The notes beneath the pieces were generated by a model. That model was not told where the DNA came from and ran no database searches. It saw only the letters and a program-made list of their open reading frames with translations. The position numbers were made by a program, and so were the translations under genes. From NCBI RefSeq assembly GCF_013113835.1, contig NZ_VTYQ01000003.1, positions 806,001 to 870,000 on the forward strand: 64,000 nucleotides of DNA, read 5' to 3'. The stretch comes from Vibrio sp. RE88 (lineage in GTDB: Bacteria > Pseudomonadota > Gammaproteobacteria > Enterobacterales > Vibrionaceae). Positions 48,989 to 59,278 of the stretch are shown piece by piece; positions within the stretch are counted from its first letter, which is position 1, and each line of letters begins with the position of its first letter.

Positions 48989-49665
48989 TTGCTCTGATCC
49001 TTTTTGAGCTATTATTATTCACTTTATTCTCATGAACAGTCATTCTTCATAACTACTCAAGAGAGCACTAGCTATAAAGTATGCTTATAAAACATCCAAT
49101 ATTTTATAAAATAAAACATTCACAAACAGGCAAGAAATCAATTAAACAACAGGGCTAGTTAACATTGAATGGTTAATAAAAAACCTTAAAAAGCAATTAG
49201 TTAATAACACAAAATGCATTTGTAGTTATTTTATTTGAGTTTTTATTCCAAAAAGGGGAAAGATGATATTATTAACAATTAAGCATCGTAGAAGTCCTGA
49301 CTCGACAACAAATCAGAAAGTGACAATTTAGTCACTAAAATGAATAAAGGACAATTCCTGCTACAGGGAGAAGTTGAGCTTTCCTGTTGCTAACACAATG
49401 GTTGCCCCCCCAGTGGACACTGCTTTAAAAAACCCCATTTGATAACTTCCCTCTGCTGATCACCTCTTATATTGGATTAGAGACGTGCTACCATAATCCC
49501 CTCAATATAAAACCACTCACATATAACTATTGAGATCTCGATGAGGTTCACCCCATCTGAACTCAATTTCTGTTGCAATTTAGTTAAATAGATTGAAAAC
49601 TCTAGCTTAAACCGAATGGCTTCCATCGGTTCCATGATGTACTCGTATTAAAGAGGGAAAGTGTT
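48989..49665. other. 677-base non-coding region
   Basis: A long gap between the protease (minus) and plsC (plus). From 49020 to 49330 it is very AT-rich; the rest is mixed. It holds the protease promoter, possibly with quorum-sensing sites, and the plsC promoter. I find no convincing gene, terminator or operator. An unannotated small RNA is possible. Confidence 0.6.
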
Positions 49666-50430
49666 TTGCTTGGTATTATTCGCCTGATTTTGGCTGCGAT
49701 TTTTGTTGTCTTCACTACTCTGTTTGCTTTGATTTATTGCTTGTTCAGCCCAAGAAACCCAAAGCATGTCTATTTTTTCTGTCGCTGGTTTAACCAACTG
49801 CAAAAGATCATCGGTGTTCGATTGATACAGCGAGGCTTAGAACACGCACCAACACCGGCGAACAGTGTGTATATTTCTAATCACCAAAGCGTCTATGACT
49901 TTGTCACAGCGCCCGGAATGCTAAGACCACGAACCGTTTCTTTGGGTAAAAAGGACTTACTCTGGATTCCTTTCTTCGGTCAGCTTTACTGGATCACTGG
50001 CAATATATTGATTAACCGAGAAAACAAGTCACAAGCACGCGATACCATCAAACAAGTCGCAGAGGCCATTCATCAACGTGATTTGTCGGTTTGGGTGTAC
50101 CCTGAAGGCACACGCAGCAAAGGTCGAGGGCTGCTACCGTTTAAGACTGGCGCATTCCGCATGGCGATTGAAGCGGGTGTTCCTATTACCCCAATGTGTA
50201 CAAGCACTACTCACAACAAGATAGATTTAAACCGTCGCGACAATGGGGTGGTGATTTCTGAAATGCTCGAACCTATCGATGTCTCTGGGTATAAAATCGA
50301 AGACGCACGAAAGCTGGCGGAGCATTGCCACGCATTAATGGCGGCGAAAATAGAAGAGCTGGACAACGAAGTTGCCCAGCTCGAAGCGCAAAAGAGTAAA
50401 TCGCTTTCAGGAGAGCAGCACAGTCTTTAG
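49666..50430 (+). CDS. plsC: 1-acyl-sn-glycerol-3-phosphate acyltransferase
   Basis: PlsC adds the second acyl chain to lysophosphatidic acid at the inner membrane. The 254-residue protein has an N-terminal helix (about 5-27), the catalytic motif NHQSVYD at 72-78 (H-x4-D) and EGTRSKGRG near 147, with LLPFKTGAFRMA behind it. Start is TTG 49666 (MLGIIRL), with GAGGGAAA upstream. The last four bases overlap the convergent cheV gene. The C-terminus is a charged helix. Confidence 0.93.
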   Translation: MLGIIRLILAAIFVVFTTLFALIYCLFSPRNPKHVYFFCRWFNQLQKIIGVRLIQRGLEHAPTPANSVYISNHQSVYDFVTAPGMLRPRTVSLGKKDLLWIPFFGQLYWITGNILINRENKSQARDTIKQVAEAIHQRDLSVWVYPEGTRSKGRGLLPFKTGAFRMAIEAGVPITPMCTSTTHNKIDLNRRDNGVVISEMLEPIDVSGYKIEDARKLAEHCHALMAAKIEELDNEVAQLEAQKSKSLSGEQHSL

Positions 50431-51398
50431 AAAATGTATTGGTCCATCATTGCGACCATACGGCCAATCTCTGGCTTGGTGATAGTGTCATTCGCACCTA
50501 ACGCCAGAGCTTTGGCCCGATTGTCATCACTCATCAAGGACGAGAACATCACAATCGGCAGTTCTTTGTAAGCTTCGGAGTCACGTAAACGCTTGACTAA
50601 GTGCATACCGTCCATACGTGGCATTTCAACGTCCGTGACCACAGCATCAACAAGCTCAGACACCGGAATCTCTTCTTTCTTCGCCACTTCGGCTAATTCC
50701 ATCAGTTTCTCATGCGCCTCACCACCGTCTTTACATGCGATGATGTTATAACCCGCCGAGCTTAATGTGTCCTGAATCAGGCTGCGAATGAAAGCAGAGT
50801 CATCCACCACCATGACGGTCTTCGCATTACGCTTAGCCACCATTTTCTGATTAAGATCGACACTTTTATCCACCTTAACATCGTATTTTTCCATACTCAG
50901 CTCAGGGTTGATGTCCGCGATGATCTTCTCAAAGTCGAGGATCATAATCAGGTTGCCGTCTTTACGTACCACCGCAACCACGCAATCCTGTTCGCCAGCT
51001 TCGAGGAATTGGCTTGGCGATTCAACATCATTCCAGGAAATACGGTGAATACGGCTGATGCTGTCAATCAAAAAGCCGTTGGTCATGCGGTTGAAATCCG
51101 TCACGATGACAAACTTCTTCTCTAAATCTTTGTTCGTTGGTACGCCTAACCAGCCAGCAAGGTCGACCAGAGGAGTAAGAATATCTCGGGAAGAGAATAC
51201 ACCGACCATATGGGGCTGAGCATTCGGGTAATCGGTCGTTTCCGGTACCTGTATGACTTCACGCACCTTAGCTACGTTAATGCCATAGTAGCAGGTCTTT
51301 TTCGAGCCATCTGGCATCTGTTTGACTAGATGAAATTCAATAATTTCAAGTTCGTTTGTGCCGCTTTCTGTAAGAATTGTACTGCTTGAAACGCTCAT
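50427..51398 (-). CDS. cheV: Chemotaxis coupling/response protein CheV
   Basis: CheV couples receptors to CheA and adapts the signal by phosphorylation. The 323-residue protein has a CheW domain (about 20-170) and a receiver domain (about 190-320), with the acceptor Asp in VVTDVEMPRMDGM (about 247) and the conserved Lys in GANDTITKPE. It is monocistronic. Vibrios carry several cheV genes, so the number is not assigned. It is convergent with plsC. Confidence 0.93.
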   Translation of the reverse strand: MSVSSSTILTESGTNELEIIEFHLVKQMPDGSKKTCYYGINVAKVREVIQVPETTDYPNAQPHMVGVFSSRDILTPLVDLAGWLGVPTNKDLEKKFVIVTDFNRMTNGFLIDSISRIHRISWNDVESPSQFLEAGEQDCVVAVVRKDGNLIMILDFEKIIADINPELSMEKYDVKVDKSVDLNQKMVAKRNAKTVMVVDDSAFIRSLIQDTLSSAGYNIIACKDGGEAHEKLMELAEVAKKEEIPVSELVDAVVTDVEMPRMDGMHLVKRLRDSEAYKELPIVMFSSLMSDDNRAKALALGANDTITKPEIGRMVAMMDQYIF

Positions 51399-51895
51399 AG
51401 TTGATTTTACTCATTCCCGGTATTATTCACACTTACGCGGGAGTGTTTCTCGTCCGCGTAACTACCTTTAATCTGCCGCCTCGGAATTTGTGTTTTCGTT
51501 AATGATTGAGGCGAAAGTAAAACTATCTCATTTATCAATATAAATGCCAGAAGAATTCATCAATCTCAATGTAAGCTCTTGCGTTGCTCACACAATGATG
51601 AGGCATCGGGTATCTCTCCTAGTATAAGCCCCGAGTGGTGAACTTTCCTTAAACCAGACAGAAATGCGCCATTCAGCCTTCAAGTGATGAATAGAGAACA
51701 CAGAAAAGTACCTAAAATCAGCGCACTTACTCTTGGCTCGTTTCACTATAACGGCAGCAACGCGCAATAGTTGAATCGCATTGCTCTCGGCGAGGGAAGG
51801 ATGTGAAGTGGAATCTATTTCATACGTAGAAGAAAGCGACGATAGAATGAAAACATCCACGGTTGGGATGTTTTCCCCATTGCTCAAGTTTCCGC
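51399..51895. other. Intergenic region cheV / phn operon end
   Basis: About 500 bases. It holds the cheV promoter near 51400-51550 and the phn terminator at 51850. Two open frames within it (99 residues minus, TTG start; 95 residues plus) have no ribosome binding site or known fold and are probably chance frames. Confidence 0.6.
51850..51874 (-). terminator. Terminator of the phn operon
   Basis: AAAACATCC / GGATGTTTT with loop ACGGTTG, 20 bases after the last phn gene on the minus strand. Confidence 0.85.
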
Positions 51896-52534
51896 TTAGC
51901 GCTCAAAGTAGGCGAGAAATTCACCACAGTCTTTTTGAAATAATGACAAAGCTTCTGCTAGTTGATCGTCACTCCAATGCCACCAAGCCAGTTTATCCAA
52001 CCGTTCGCCGTAGCTATCATCTTCAAAACGAGGGCGAAGCACTCTGGCAGGGTTACCAACGACAATAGAGTACGCAGGCACATCTTTAGTCACAACACTT
52101 CCGGCCCCAATAATGGCGCCATTCCCCACTTTGACACCGGGTAAAACTATCGCGCCATGACCAATCCAAACATCGTGGCCGATGATCACTTTCTCTTCTT
52201 CTCGCCAAGCAAACACTTCATCATCAAGAGACGCTGGGTTCTCTCCCAGTTGATACTTCCCCGGTCGATAAGTGAAATGATGCAACGTCGGGCGCCACCA
52301 TGGATGATTACTCGGATTAAGCCGCACCGTAGCGGCGATTGAGGTGAACTTCCCTACCTCAGTAAACATCAAGTTGCTGTCATTCTGGATGTAGCTGTAA
52401 TCGCCAACGACGACATTATTGAGCACACAGCGATCCGCAATTTCGGTCCAGCGACCCAATTCAACACGATGCAGTCGGCAAGTTTGTGCGACGCTTGGCT
52501 GACTATCTAAAGTTGGAGATAAAGGCTGGCTCAT
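51896..52534 (-). CDS. Hexapeptide acyltransferase of the phosphonate operon
   Basis: A 212-residue left-handed beta-helix acyltransferase with hexapeptide repeats (about 25-60 and 115-165, e.g. [27 protein letters not shown]) and the catalytic His. It is the last gene of the phn operon, where E. coli has phnO, and belongs to the phosphonate-metabolism hexapeptide transferase family seen in marine bacteria. It may acetylate aminophosphonates, as PhnO does, with an unrelated fold. ATG 52534 overlaps the phnP stop (ATGA). Confidence 0.82.
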   Translation of the reverse strand: MSQPLSPTLDSQPSVAQTCRLHRVELGRWTEIADRCVLNNVVVGDYSYIQNDSNLMFTEVGKFTSIAATVRLNPSNHPWWRPTLHHFTYRPGKYQLGENPASLDDEVFAWREEEKVIIGHDVWIGHGAIVLPGVKVGNGAIIGAGSVVTKDVPAYSIVVGNPARVLRPRFEDDSYGERLDKLAWWHWSDDQLAEALSLFQKDCGEFLAYFER

Positions 52535-53298
52535 AAACAAATTTCCTCGCCATCGTTCAATAATCGCAGTCGTTTACTCAAGGCATCAGGATTTTGTTCT
52601 GCCCAATCAATCATTTGGTGACTGAGGTGAATAAGACCGATGTTTTTTGGTTGGCACACCTCATCGATGTGCACCACATGTAAAAAGTCATTGTGATTAA
52701 GCTGACTACGACTTATTGGGTCTTCTACTGGGGGGTGATTACAATCTGTGATTAGCCAGTCCACTTCCATCTCTTTCAACCAGACAGATGTGGAGTTTGG
52801 TAGGCCAGCGGTGTCCGTCAGGTAAGCCAGACGTCTTCCCTGATACTCAAAGCAATAACCTAAACACATTCTTGAATGCAGCATTGGCAAAGGTGTTATC
52901 TTAATCCCTTGCCATTCAAAAGATTGAAACGCTTCCGCCCGCAGGGAAAAATCTAAAATCCCAGGATGCTTGTAGAGGTCATCACAACCTGAGAGATCAT
53001 CAGGGGAAATGACCCTAATGGGCTCCCCGACTCCCCAACGTAAATCAAACAGACTCTGAACGTGATCCATGTGATAGTGAGTCAGCAAAATAGCGTCGAT
53101 GCTACCAGCTGGAAAACGCTGCATTAAGTCCGGTGCATTGGCATCGATCAGCAGCGTTTTTCCATTATGGTGCAGATAAGCCGAGGACTTTTCTCGTCTC
53201 AGTTGAGGGTTTTCACGCGCGGCAGAGCAAACACAACAATCACAGCCATAAACAGGCACCATAGCGCTATTACCTGTTCCTAGTAGAGTCAGCTTCAT
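52531..53298 (-). CDS. phnP: Phosphoribosyl cyclic phosphodiesterase PhnP
   Basis: PhnP opens the 5-phosphoribosyl 1,2-cyclic phosphate made by C-P lyase, giving ribose 1,5-bisphosphate. The 255-residue metallo-beta-lactamase-fold protein has HYHMDH (about 76-81) for the metals and a [17 protein letters not shown] zinc loop near residue 18, both typical of PhnP. It overlaps phnN by four bases at its start and the acyltransferase at its end. Confidence 0.95.
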   Translation of the reverse strand: MKLTLLGTGNSAMVPVYGCDCCVCSAARENPQLRREKSSAYLHHNGKTLLIDANAPDLMQRFPAGSIDAILLTHYHMDHVQSLFDLRWGVGEPIRVISPDDLSGCDDLYKHPGILDFSLRAEAFQSFEWQGIKITPLPMLHSRMCLGYCFEYQGRRLAYLTDTAGLPNSTSVWLKEMEVDWLITDCNHPPVEDPISRSQLNHNDFLHVVHIDEVCQPKNIGLIHLSHQMIDWAEQNPDALSKRLRLLNDGEEICL

Positions 53299-53942
53299 AC
53301 CGCATCTCCCGTCAGTGCTTGTCGCTTCTGCCCTTGCTGCAACAAATGACGAAACTGAGCAACGCTTTCTGCTAGTGAACCACTATTATCAATGCAAAGG
53401 GGACACAGCTCACTGTCAGCGATGTATTCCTTGGCTCGCTTGAGGCGAAGCGCTATTTGCTGCTCATCTTCTCGGCCACGCGCACGCAGACGATCTTCAA
53501 GAACCTCACTGCTGACATGAACCAAGACCGGAATCAATCGTGAACCAAACCGCTCTTTGGCGGCATTGAGATAGGCGCGCGAACCATTAACAACCACATT
53601 TAAGCCTGAATCCATCCAATGATTCACTTCCTGACCAACGCCGTAGCACAAGCCGTGTGCCTGCCAACTCATCGCGAACATATTGCGTGAGTAGCGGACA
53701 AAAAACTCATCTTCACTCAAGGCGATATGGTTTTCGCCGCCCGCATCCGCCGCACGGGTGATATAGCGGTGTGCGACGACTAAGTCATCAACGAATTGCT
53801 CTCGTAGCGCAGAAATTAATGAGTCCTTACCGGCACCAGACGGACCAATAATGTAATAAAGCTGGCCACTAGAACGCCCTTTGGTTGGTGCCGCAGGTTG
53901 CGGCACCTCCTTTTGGTTCAATGTGTAGTGTGTCGACTTCAC
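53295..53942 (-). CDS. phnN: Ribose 1,5-bisphosphokinase PhnN
   Basis: PhnN phosphorylates ribose 1,5-bisphosphate to PRPP, closing the recycling of the ribosyl carrier. The 215-residue protein has the P-loop GPSGAGKDSLI near residue 33 and a guanylate-kinase-like fold. The start is GTG 53942, just behind the phnM stop. The first 20 residues (MKSTHYTLNQKEVPQPAAP) are a short tail not found in E. coli. The order M-N-P is preserved. Confidence 0.92.
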   Translation of the reverse strand: MKSTHYTLNQKEVPQPAAPTKGRSSGQLYYIIGPSGAGKDSLISALREQFVDDLVVAHRYITRAADAGGENHIALSEDEFFVRYSRNMFAMSWQAHGLCYGVGQEVNHWMDSGLNVVVNGSRAYLNAAKERFGSRLIPVLVHVSSEVLEDRLRARGREDEQQIALRLKRAKEYIADSELCPLCIDNSGSLAESVAQFRHLLQQGQKRQALTGDAV

Positions 53943-55076
53943 TCAGAATACCTTTTTGCCTTCACGCCATACTCGTGACACCAGTTGATGGCCATTCACA
54001 CGATGAGCCAACACCAAATCTGCACGCTTGCCTTCAGCCACGATACCGCGATCATCAAGCCCCAGTGCCTGAGCAGGGTTACGTGTGGCCAACTGCACTG
54101 CCTGAGCAACATCCAGAGAATTTCGTTCGTCTTCTACCAGCTTAAAAATCGCATCCAACAGACTGACCGGATAATAGTCAGAAGACAGAATATCCAACAC
54201 ACCCAGTGACGCCAGTTGATGCGCCGCCACATTGCCCGAGTGAGAGCCGCCTCGTACCACATTAGGCGCCCCCATCATCACCTTGAGCCCTAGCTCATGG
54301 GATTTCTGAGCCGCTTCCACAGTGGTAGGAAATTCAGCAATCACCATCTCCAACTGCTTCGACTCCAGCACATGTTCTGAGGTCGCATCATCATGACTCG
54401 CTGTTGGGATATCTAACGCACGACACTGACGGCAAATTTCATCACGGTTAGGCTTAGACCAGCGCTGAGACAGTTCAATTTGCTCTTTCTCGTAATCCAC
54501 CAGCTCTTCATCACTCAGGCCATATTTGCCCTGATAGTAGGTGCGATACTTGTCCAGATTGACAAACTGACGCTGTCCGGGAGCATGGTCCATCAGTGAA
54601 ACCAACTGCACCTCTGGCAAATTGATATAACGTTCGAGCAAACCAACTGTGCTGTCATGAGGTACTTCGCAGCGAAGGTGTAAACGATGCTCGGCACGCG
54701 TCAGACCGCGTTTCTGGCTCTCGACCACGGTATTGATAAACTGATCGAGATTCTCCTGACGATGACCATCGCGGTAATCTCCCAACGCAACGGCGTCAAG
54801 CACCGTTGTGATCCCTGAGCCAATCAGCTGAGTGTCATGGGCACTCATCGCAGACAATGGTGGCCAATCCACTTTAGGTCTCGGGGTAAAATACTTCTCC
54901 AGATTGTCGGTATGCAGCTCGATCAACCCCGGCATCAGGAATCCATTCTCGCCATCCAGTGCGCCCGGAAGTTGGCTTGTGGTATCAGACATATTGGCAA
55001 TAACACCATCTCGCAGCTCCACTGAGCCACGAACCACTTCATTCTCTAATACCAGATTTACGTTAGTAATAATCAT
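53943..55076 (-). CDS. phnM: Alpha-D-ribose 1-methylphosphonate 5-triphosphate diphosphatase PhnM
   Basis: PhnM removes pyrophosphate from the triphosphate intermediate. The 377-residue amidohydrolase-fold protein has the metal site PGLIELHTDNLEKYF (about 48-62) and the later SLMDHAPGQRQF (about 160) and SHDDATSEHV (about 240). It is downstream of phnL with 15 bases between them, and phnN starts right after its stop codon. Confidence 0.95.
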   Translation of the reverse strand: MIITNVNLVLENEVVRGSVELRDGVIANMSDTTSQLPGALDGENGFLMPGLIELHTDNLEKYFTPRPKVDWPPLSAMSAHDTQLIGSGITTVLDAVALGDYRDGHRQENLDQFINTVVESQKRGLTRAEHRLHLRCEVPHDSTVGLLERYINLPEVQLVSLMDHAPGQRQFVNLDKYRTYYQGKYGLSDEELVDYEKEQIELSQRWSKPNRDEICRQCRALDIPTASHDDATSEHVLESKQLEMVIAEFPTTVEAAQKSHELGLKVMMGAPNVVRGGSHSGNVAAHQLASLGVLDILSSDYYPVSLLDAIFKLVEDERNSLDVAQAVQLATRNPAQALGLDDRGIVAEGKRADLVLAHRVNGHQLVSRVWREGKKVF

Positions 55077-55091
55077 CGTTCGTGACTCCCT

Positions 55092-55817
55092 CTATGCACA
55101 CACTGTGGTCAATGGTTTGACGGGCTGGTCTTGTTGCCGTCTGACGTCGTACAGGCGATCAGCGACCTGATCTCGGGTGTGCTCATCGTGGAAGATACCG
55201 ACAATAGCCGCACCACGTTCTTTGGCTTCTTCAATCAGGCTAACCACCACGGCACTGTTGGTTGTATCCAGCGAAGCCGTCGGCTCATCCAGTAGCAAGA
55301 TGGGGTAATCCACAATAAAGCCACGCGCAATGTTGACCCTTTGCTGCTCGCCCCCTGAAAAAGTCGCAGGCGCCAAGTGCCACAAATGCTCAGGAACATT
55401 AAGGCGCGTCAGCAAGGATTTGGCTTTCTGCTCTGCTTGCTGTGCACAACCACCCATCTCTATCACTGGCTGCATCACAACCTCTAATGCACTGATGCGG
55501 GGAATAACACGTAAAAACTGACTGACCCAGCCAATCGTGTGTTTGCGTATATTCAGAACATCACGTGGGGATGCTGTAACCAAATCAATCCACTGCCCTT
55601 GATGGTCAACTTCAATCGAACCGTGATCCACCAGATAGTTCGCGTAGAGCGCTCGTAACAAGGTCGACTTGCCGGAGCCAGAGTGACCATGGAGTACCAC
55701 GCACTCGCCGCCATCAACGGAAAAGCTCGCACCTGTCAGTACCGGAAGCTCAATGCCGCTCTGGTTATGCAGTACAAAGGTCTTGCTGACATTTTTTACC
55801 TTAAGTTGGCTGTTCAT
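55092..55817 (-). CDS. phnL: C-P lyase ABC-type subunit PhnL
   Basis: PhnL is an ABC-type ATPase needed for C-P lyase activity, possibly with PhnK. The 241-residue protein has Walker [10 protein letters not shown] (about 39), the signature [14 protein letters not shown] (about 154) and Walker [11 protein letters not shown] (about 173). It is not part of the importer. It begins 11 bases after the phnK stop. Confidence 0.95.
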   Translation of the reverse strand: MNSQLKVKNVSKTFVLHNQSGIELPVLTGASFSVDGGECVVLHGHSGSGKSTLLRALYANYLVDHGSIEVDHQGQWIDLVTASPRDVLNIRKHTIGWVSQFLRVIPRISALEVVMQPVIEMGGCAQQAEQKAKSLLTRLNVPEHLWHLAPATFSGGEQQRVNIARGFIVDYPILLLDEPTASLDTTNSAVVVSLIEEAKERGAAIVGIFHDEHTRDQVADRLYDVRRQQDQPVKPLTTVCA

Positions 55818-55828
55818 CGTCTCTGTCC

Positions 55829-56656
55829 TTAATTCTGCAATACCGAAGAAACCAGTAGTTGAGTGTAGGGGTGCTGCGGATCATCCAGCACTTGATCGGT
55901 CAGGCCGCTTTCCACCACTTCACTGCGACGCATCACCATCAAGCGGTGAGCCAGCAATCTTGCCACTGCCAAATCGTGAGTCACAATCACTACTGCCAGT
56001 TCCAGTTCCGTCACCAAACGACGCAATAGATCGAGCAATTTCGCTTGTACCGAAACATCCAGACCACCGGTCGGCTCATCCATAAAAATCAGCTTTGGAT
56101 GCGTGACCAGATTGCGGGCAATCTGCAATCGCTGCTGCATCCCCCCGGAAAAAGTGATCGGCATATCATCGATGCGATCATCAGGGATCTCGACGTCACC
56201 GAGCCATTTGGCCGATTTCTCACGAATCGCGCTGTAGTTACGCTCACCCACCGCCATCAGACGTTCGCCTATGTTACCGCCGGCCGATACTCGCCCACGC
56301 AGACCATCCATTGGGTGTTGATGAACCACACCCCACTCTGTACGCAGCAGTTGACGACGCTGACTTTCCGCCATCTGATACAAATCTTCTAACTGAGTGA
56401 TCTGATTGACTGCATCACCATGGAGATACAACACTTCCCCCTCATCCGGTACCTGTCGTCCTGACAGGGATTTGAGTAAGGTACTTTTGCCTGAGCCGGA
56501 CTCGCCAACAATGCCCAACACTTCACCCGGATACAGATCGAACGACACGTTCTGAAAGCCTTTTCCCGGTGCATAGAGTTTGCTCAGGTTGCGAACCGAC
56601 AACAGCGGCTGTTCACTAATCACTTGGTCTTCACTCATTAATGACACACTGTTCAT
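55829..56656 (-). CDS. phnK: C-P lyase ABC-type subunit PhnK
   Basis: PhnK binds the PhnGHIJ core as an ABC-type ATPase subunit. The 275-residue protein has Walker [12 protein letters not shown] (about 53), the signature [14 protein letters not shown] (about 170) and [12 protein letters not shown] (about 190). Its N-terminus has about 15 residues more than the E. coli protein. It overlaps phnJ by four bases (ATGA). Confidence 0.95.
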   Translation of the reverse strand: MNSVSLMSEDQVISEQPLLSVRNLSKLYAPGKGFQNVSFDLYPGEVLGIVGESGSGKSTLLKSLSGRQVPDEGEVLYLHGDAVNQITQLEDLYQMAESQRRQLLRTEWGVVHQHPMDGLRGRVSAGGNIGERLMAVGERNYSAIREKSAKWLGDVEIPDDRIDDMPITFSGGMQQRLQIARNLVTHPKLIFMDEPTGGLDVSVQAKLLDLLRRLVTELELAVVIVTHDLAVARLLAHRLMVMRRSEVVESGLTDQVLDDPQHPYTQLLVSSVLQN

Positions 56657-57525
56657 GCTTGTTTCTCCTGCTGCTGGCGACAGTAATCCGTGTCAGAGCA
56701 CACGAACATGTGCGTGCCTTGATCGTCCATCACAACCTCATCGAGGAAAGTCTCTTTGGAACCACAGATTGCGCACGGTTCGTCCCATTTCTGGATTTCA
56801 AATGGGTGGTCCTCGAAGTCGAGACTGTGAACTTTTGTATAAGGTGGAATGGCGTAAATACGCTTTTCGCGCCCCGCACCAAACAACTGCAGTGCGGCCA
56901 TATGATTCATTTTCGGGTTATCGAATTTTGGAATCGGGGATGGGTCCATGATGTAGCGATCATTCACACGCACCGGATAGGCATAAGCCGTTGAAATATG
57001 ACCAAATCGAGCTATGTCTTCATAGAGTTTGACATGCATGATGCCGTACTCCTGTAGGGCATGCATTTTGCGCGTTTCCGTTTCACGAGGTTCAATAAAA
57101 CGCAGTGGCTCCGGGATTGGCACTTGATACACCAGTATTTGATCTTCTTCGAGCGCGGTTTCCGGAATACGGTGACGCGTCTGTATGATGCTGGCCTCCG
57201 CCGTCTGCTCGGTTGTTTTTGCACTTGCGATGGTGCGGAAAAATTCACGGATAGACACGGCGTTAGTGGTATCGTCAGCCCCCTGATCGATCACTTTGAG
57301 TGTGTCAGGCAAGCCAATAATGGCAGCGGTGATCTGCACACCTCCCGTCCCCCAACCATAAGGCATCGGCATTTCGCGGCCACCAAAAGGCACCTGATAG
57401 CCTGGGATCGCCACGGCTTTTAGCAACGCTCGGCGAATCATTCGCTTCGTCTGCTCATCCAGATACCCGAAGTTGTAACCTGCCGCTCCTTGCGATCCGG
57501 CTAGCTGTTGATTTAGTGCATTCAT
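56653..57525 (-). CDS. phnJ: C-P lyase catalytic subunit PhnJ
   Basis: PhnJ cleaves the C-P bond of ribosyl phosphonate by a radical SAM mechanism. The 290-residue protein has the iron-sulfur cysteines in Cx2Cx21Cx5C order, in CAICGSKE and FVCSDTDYC near residues 251-282, and the conserved glycine region IPGYQVPFGGREMP (about 40) that carries the glycyl radical. The ATG at 57525 overlaps the phnI stop in TGATG. All key residues are present, so the enzyme should work. Confidence 0.97.
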   Translation of the reverse strand: MNALNQQLAGSQGAAGYNFGYLDEQTKRMIRRALLKAVAIPGYQVPFGGREMPMPYGWGTGGVQITAAIIGLPDTLKVIDQGADDTTNAVSIREFFRTIASAKTTEQTAEASIIQTRHRIPETALEEDQILVYQVPIPEPLRFIEPRETETRKMHALQEYGIMHVKLYEDIARFGHISTAYAYPVRVNDRYIMDPSPIPKFDNPKMNHMAALQLFGAGREKRIYAIPPYTKVHSLDFEDHPFEIQKWDEPCAICGSKETFLDEVVMDDQGTHMFVCSDTDYCRQQQEKQA

Positions 57526-58631
57526 CACTCGCCTTCCTGTGTATTGTTGTTGCTTTGTTGGGCCATCAGCTCGTCATGTTCCTTATGCATTTTGCGCAAA
57601 AGCTCCAGCTCAGACTGGAAATCAACGTAGTGCGGTAATTTAAGATGAGAGACAAAACCTGCGGCTTCGACGTTATCTGAATGCGACAAGACAAACTCTT
57701 CATCCTGCGCTGGGCTGTCGACCGATTCATCGTACTCGGCGGCTTGTAGCGCGCGGTCGACGAGCGCCATAGACATCGCTTTGCGCTCAGTGGCACCAAA
57801 GGTCAGGCCATAGCCACGAGTGAGTTTAGGCTTGATTTGTTTTGCCCCGACAAAGCCATTGATCATCTGGCACTCAGTCACCTCAATTTCACCCACGTCG
57901 ATGCTAAAACCGAGCTCTTCCGGTTCCAAAGACAAGCTGACAAAACCGCTACGAATCTCTCCGGCAAATGGGTGGGTGCGACCATAGCCACGCTGAGTGG
58001 AATAACTCAGGGCCAATAAAAAACCTTCATCCCCACGCACCAAGTTTTGCAGACGAGCGCTGCGGTCACAGGGGTAGTTCACCGGATTAACCGTGATGTC
58101 TTGCGGCGTTTGATGGTCATCCTCTTCGCTCAACATCATGTCGAGGTTTTCTAAGATGCCCGAGACTTGTGGGCATGGTTCGCTGTCAGCCTCAGGATTA
58201 AGTGGCATGTGTACCGATTCGCCTTCCGCCAGTAAGGAAAAATCCAATAGGCGATGAGTGTAGTCATAGGTTGGGCCGAGAATTTGTCCGCCCGGCAGAT
58301 CTTTGTAGGTCGCGGAAATACGACGCTCGATACGCATCTCGCTGGTATTGACTGGCTGCGCAGTGAGCAATCGCGGTAGCGTGGTCCGGTAAGCACGCAG
58401 CAAAAAGATCGCTTCCACCAAATCGCCAGCGGCTTGCTTGATCGCTAAGGCAGCCAATTGCTTGTCGTAAATCCCGCCTTCGGTCATCACTCTGTCCACA
58501 GAACCGGCCAACTGTTCCTGAATTTGATCAACATTCAACTCTGGCAATGCCGTGTTACCACGGCGTTTTTTCGCCTGAAGCTGGTGAGCAAGACGGATGG
58601 CTTTCTCGCCCCCTTTTACGGCAACGTACAT
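57525..58631 (-). CDS. phnI: C-P lyase core subunit PhnI
   Basis: PhnI displaces adenine from ATP by phosphonate, with PhnG and PhnH. The 368-residue protein starts MYVAVKGGEKAIRLAHQL at ATG 58631, with GGAGG seven bases upstream. The frame stays open for 47 more codons inside phnH, which are not part of it. It overlaps the phnH end by 16 bases. The last 15 residues (QQSNNNTQEGE) are a short polar tail. Confidence 0.95.
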   Translation of the reverse strand: MYVAVKGGEKAIRLAHQLQAKKRRGNTALPELNVDQIQEQLAGSVDRVMTEGGIYDKQLAALAIKQAAGDLVEAIFLLRAYRTTLPRLLTAQPVNTSEMRIERRISATYKDLPGGQILGPTYDYTHRLLDFSLLAEGESVHMPLNPEADSEPCPQVSGILENLDMMLSEEDDHQTPQDITVNPVNYPCDRSARLQNLVRGDEGFLLALSYSTQRGYGRTHPFAGEIRSGFVSLSLEPEELGFSIDVGEIEVTECQMINGFVGAKQIKPKLTRGYGLTFGATERKAMSMALVDRALQAAEYDESVDSPAQDEEFVLSHSDNVEAAGFVSHLKLPHYVDFQSELELLRKMHKEHDELMAQQSNNNTQEGE

Positions 58632-59236
58632 GGTGTGACCTCCACTTTTGTCGTGCGAGGTACACACAGCACCTGCTGATTTGCCACAAAGATAAAATCG
58701 ATTCCCAATGGAAAGGGCATCGAGGCCTGACGGGTTTGCAGAAACGCCAGCAGTTCCACCGAAGCGCCACATAAGTAGATGGTTCGCTGTGATTCAATCC
58801 CCGGGCCACTCAAAGTGAGTTCCGTTCCGGCATCTAGGTTATCCAACTCGACAATGACGGTGGTTGAGAGGTCTGGGTACTCTTCGTTACCGGGATTGAA
58901 TGTCAACTGAGACCAATTGTGCTGCTGGTTGTCTCGCGCAGAAAATACCGCAAAACTGGCTTGCTGAGGGTGTTCGACCAACGGCGATCCAATGTGGAAT
59001 TTGATATTTTCGGTGACCGCGCTATCCGCGCTCAGAGAAGGCGATAACCAAACAGCGGTAGCGTTATCTGCCATCGCTAAAAGGGTTTGAGTCGCACTAC
59101 TGACCAGAGAACCGAAGCCATCACAACGGTCGAGGGTGACCACTTTTCCCGGCTCGGACATGGCTTTAAGCAGCAAGCGAAAACACTGCTGGCTATCATG
59201 AACTGCATCTTGAAATGCAGGAGAAATCATACTCAT
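58616..59236 (-). CDS. phnH: C-P lyase core subunit PhnH
   Basis: PhnH is a structural subunit of the C-P lyase core. The 206-residue protein has the family segments FQDAVHDSQQCFRLLLKAMSEPG near the start and FPLGIDFIFVA near the end. It lies 42 bases after the phnG stop. ATG 59230 is an alternative start. PhnI follows by overlap. Confidence 0.93.
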   Translation of the reverse strand: MSMISPAFQDAVHDSQQCFRLLLKAMSEPGKVVTLDRCDGFGSLVSSATQTLLAMADNATAVWLSPSLSADSAVTENIKFHIGSPLVEHPQQASFAVFSARDNQQHNWSQLTFNPGNEEYPDLSTTVIVELDNLDAGTELTLSGPGIESQRTIYLCGASVELLAFLQTRQASMPFPLGIDFIFVANQQVLCVPRTTKVEVTPCTLP

Positions 59237-59278
59237 GGAATGTATTTAACCTGTTTTATGGGTGATTGGTGGGCGGTG

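Noticed and set aside
51588..51887. 99-residue open frame on the minus strand behind the phn operon
   Set aside because: TTG start inside the region of the phn terminator, no ribosome binding site and no known domain; most likely chance.
57525..58772. Long N-terminal extension of PhnI
   Set aside because: The extra 47 codons lie inside phnH and are only the open frame before the true start at 58631, which has GGAGG in front.
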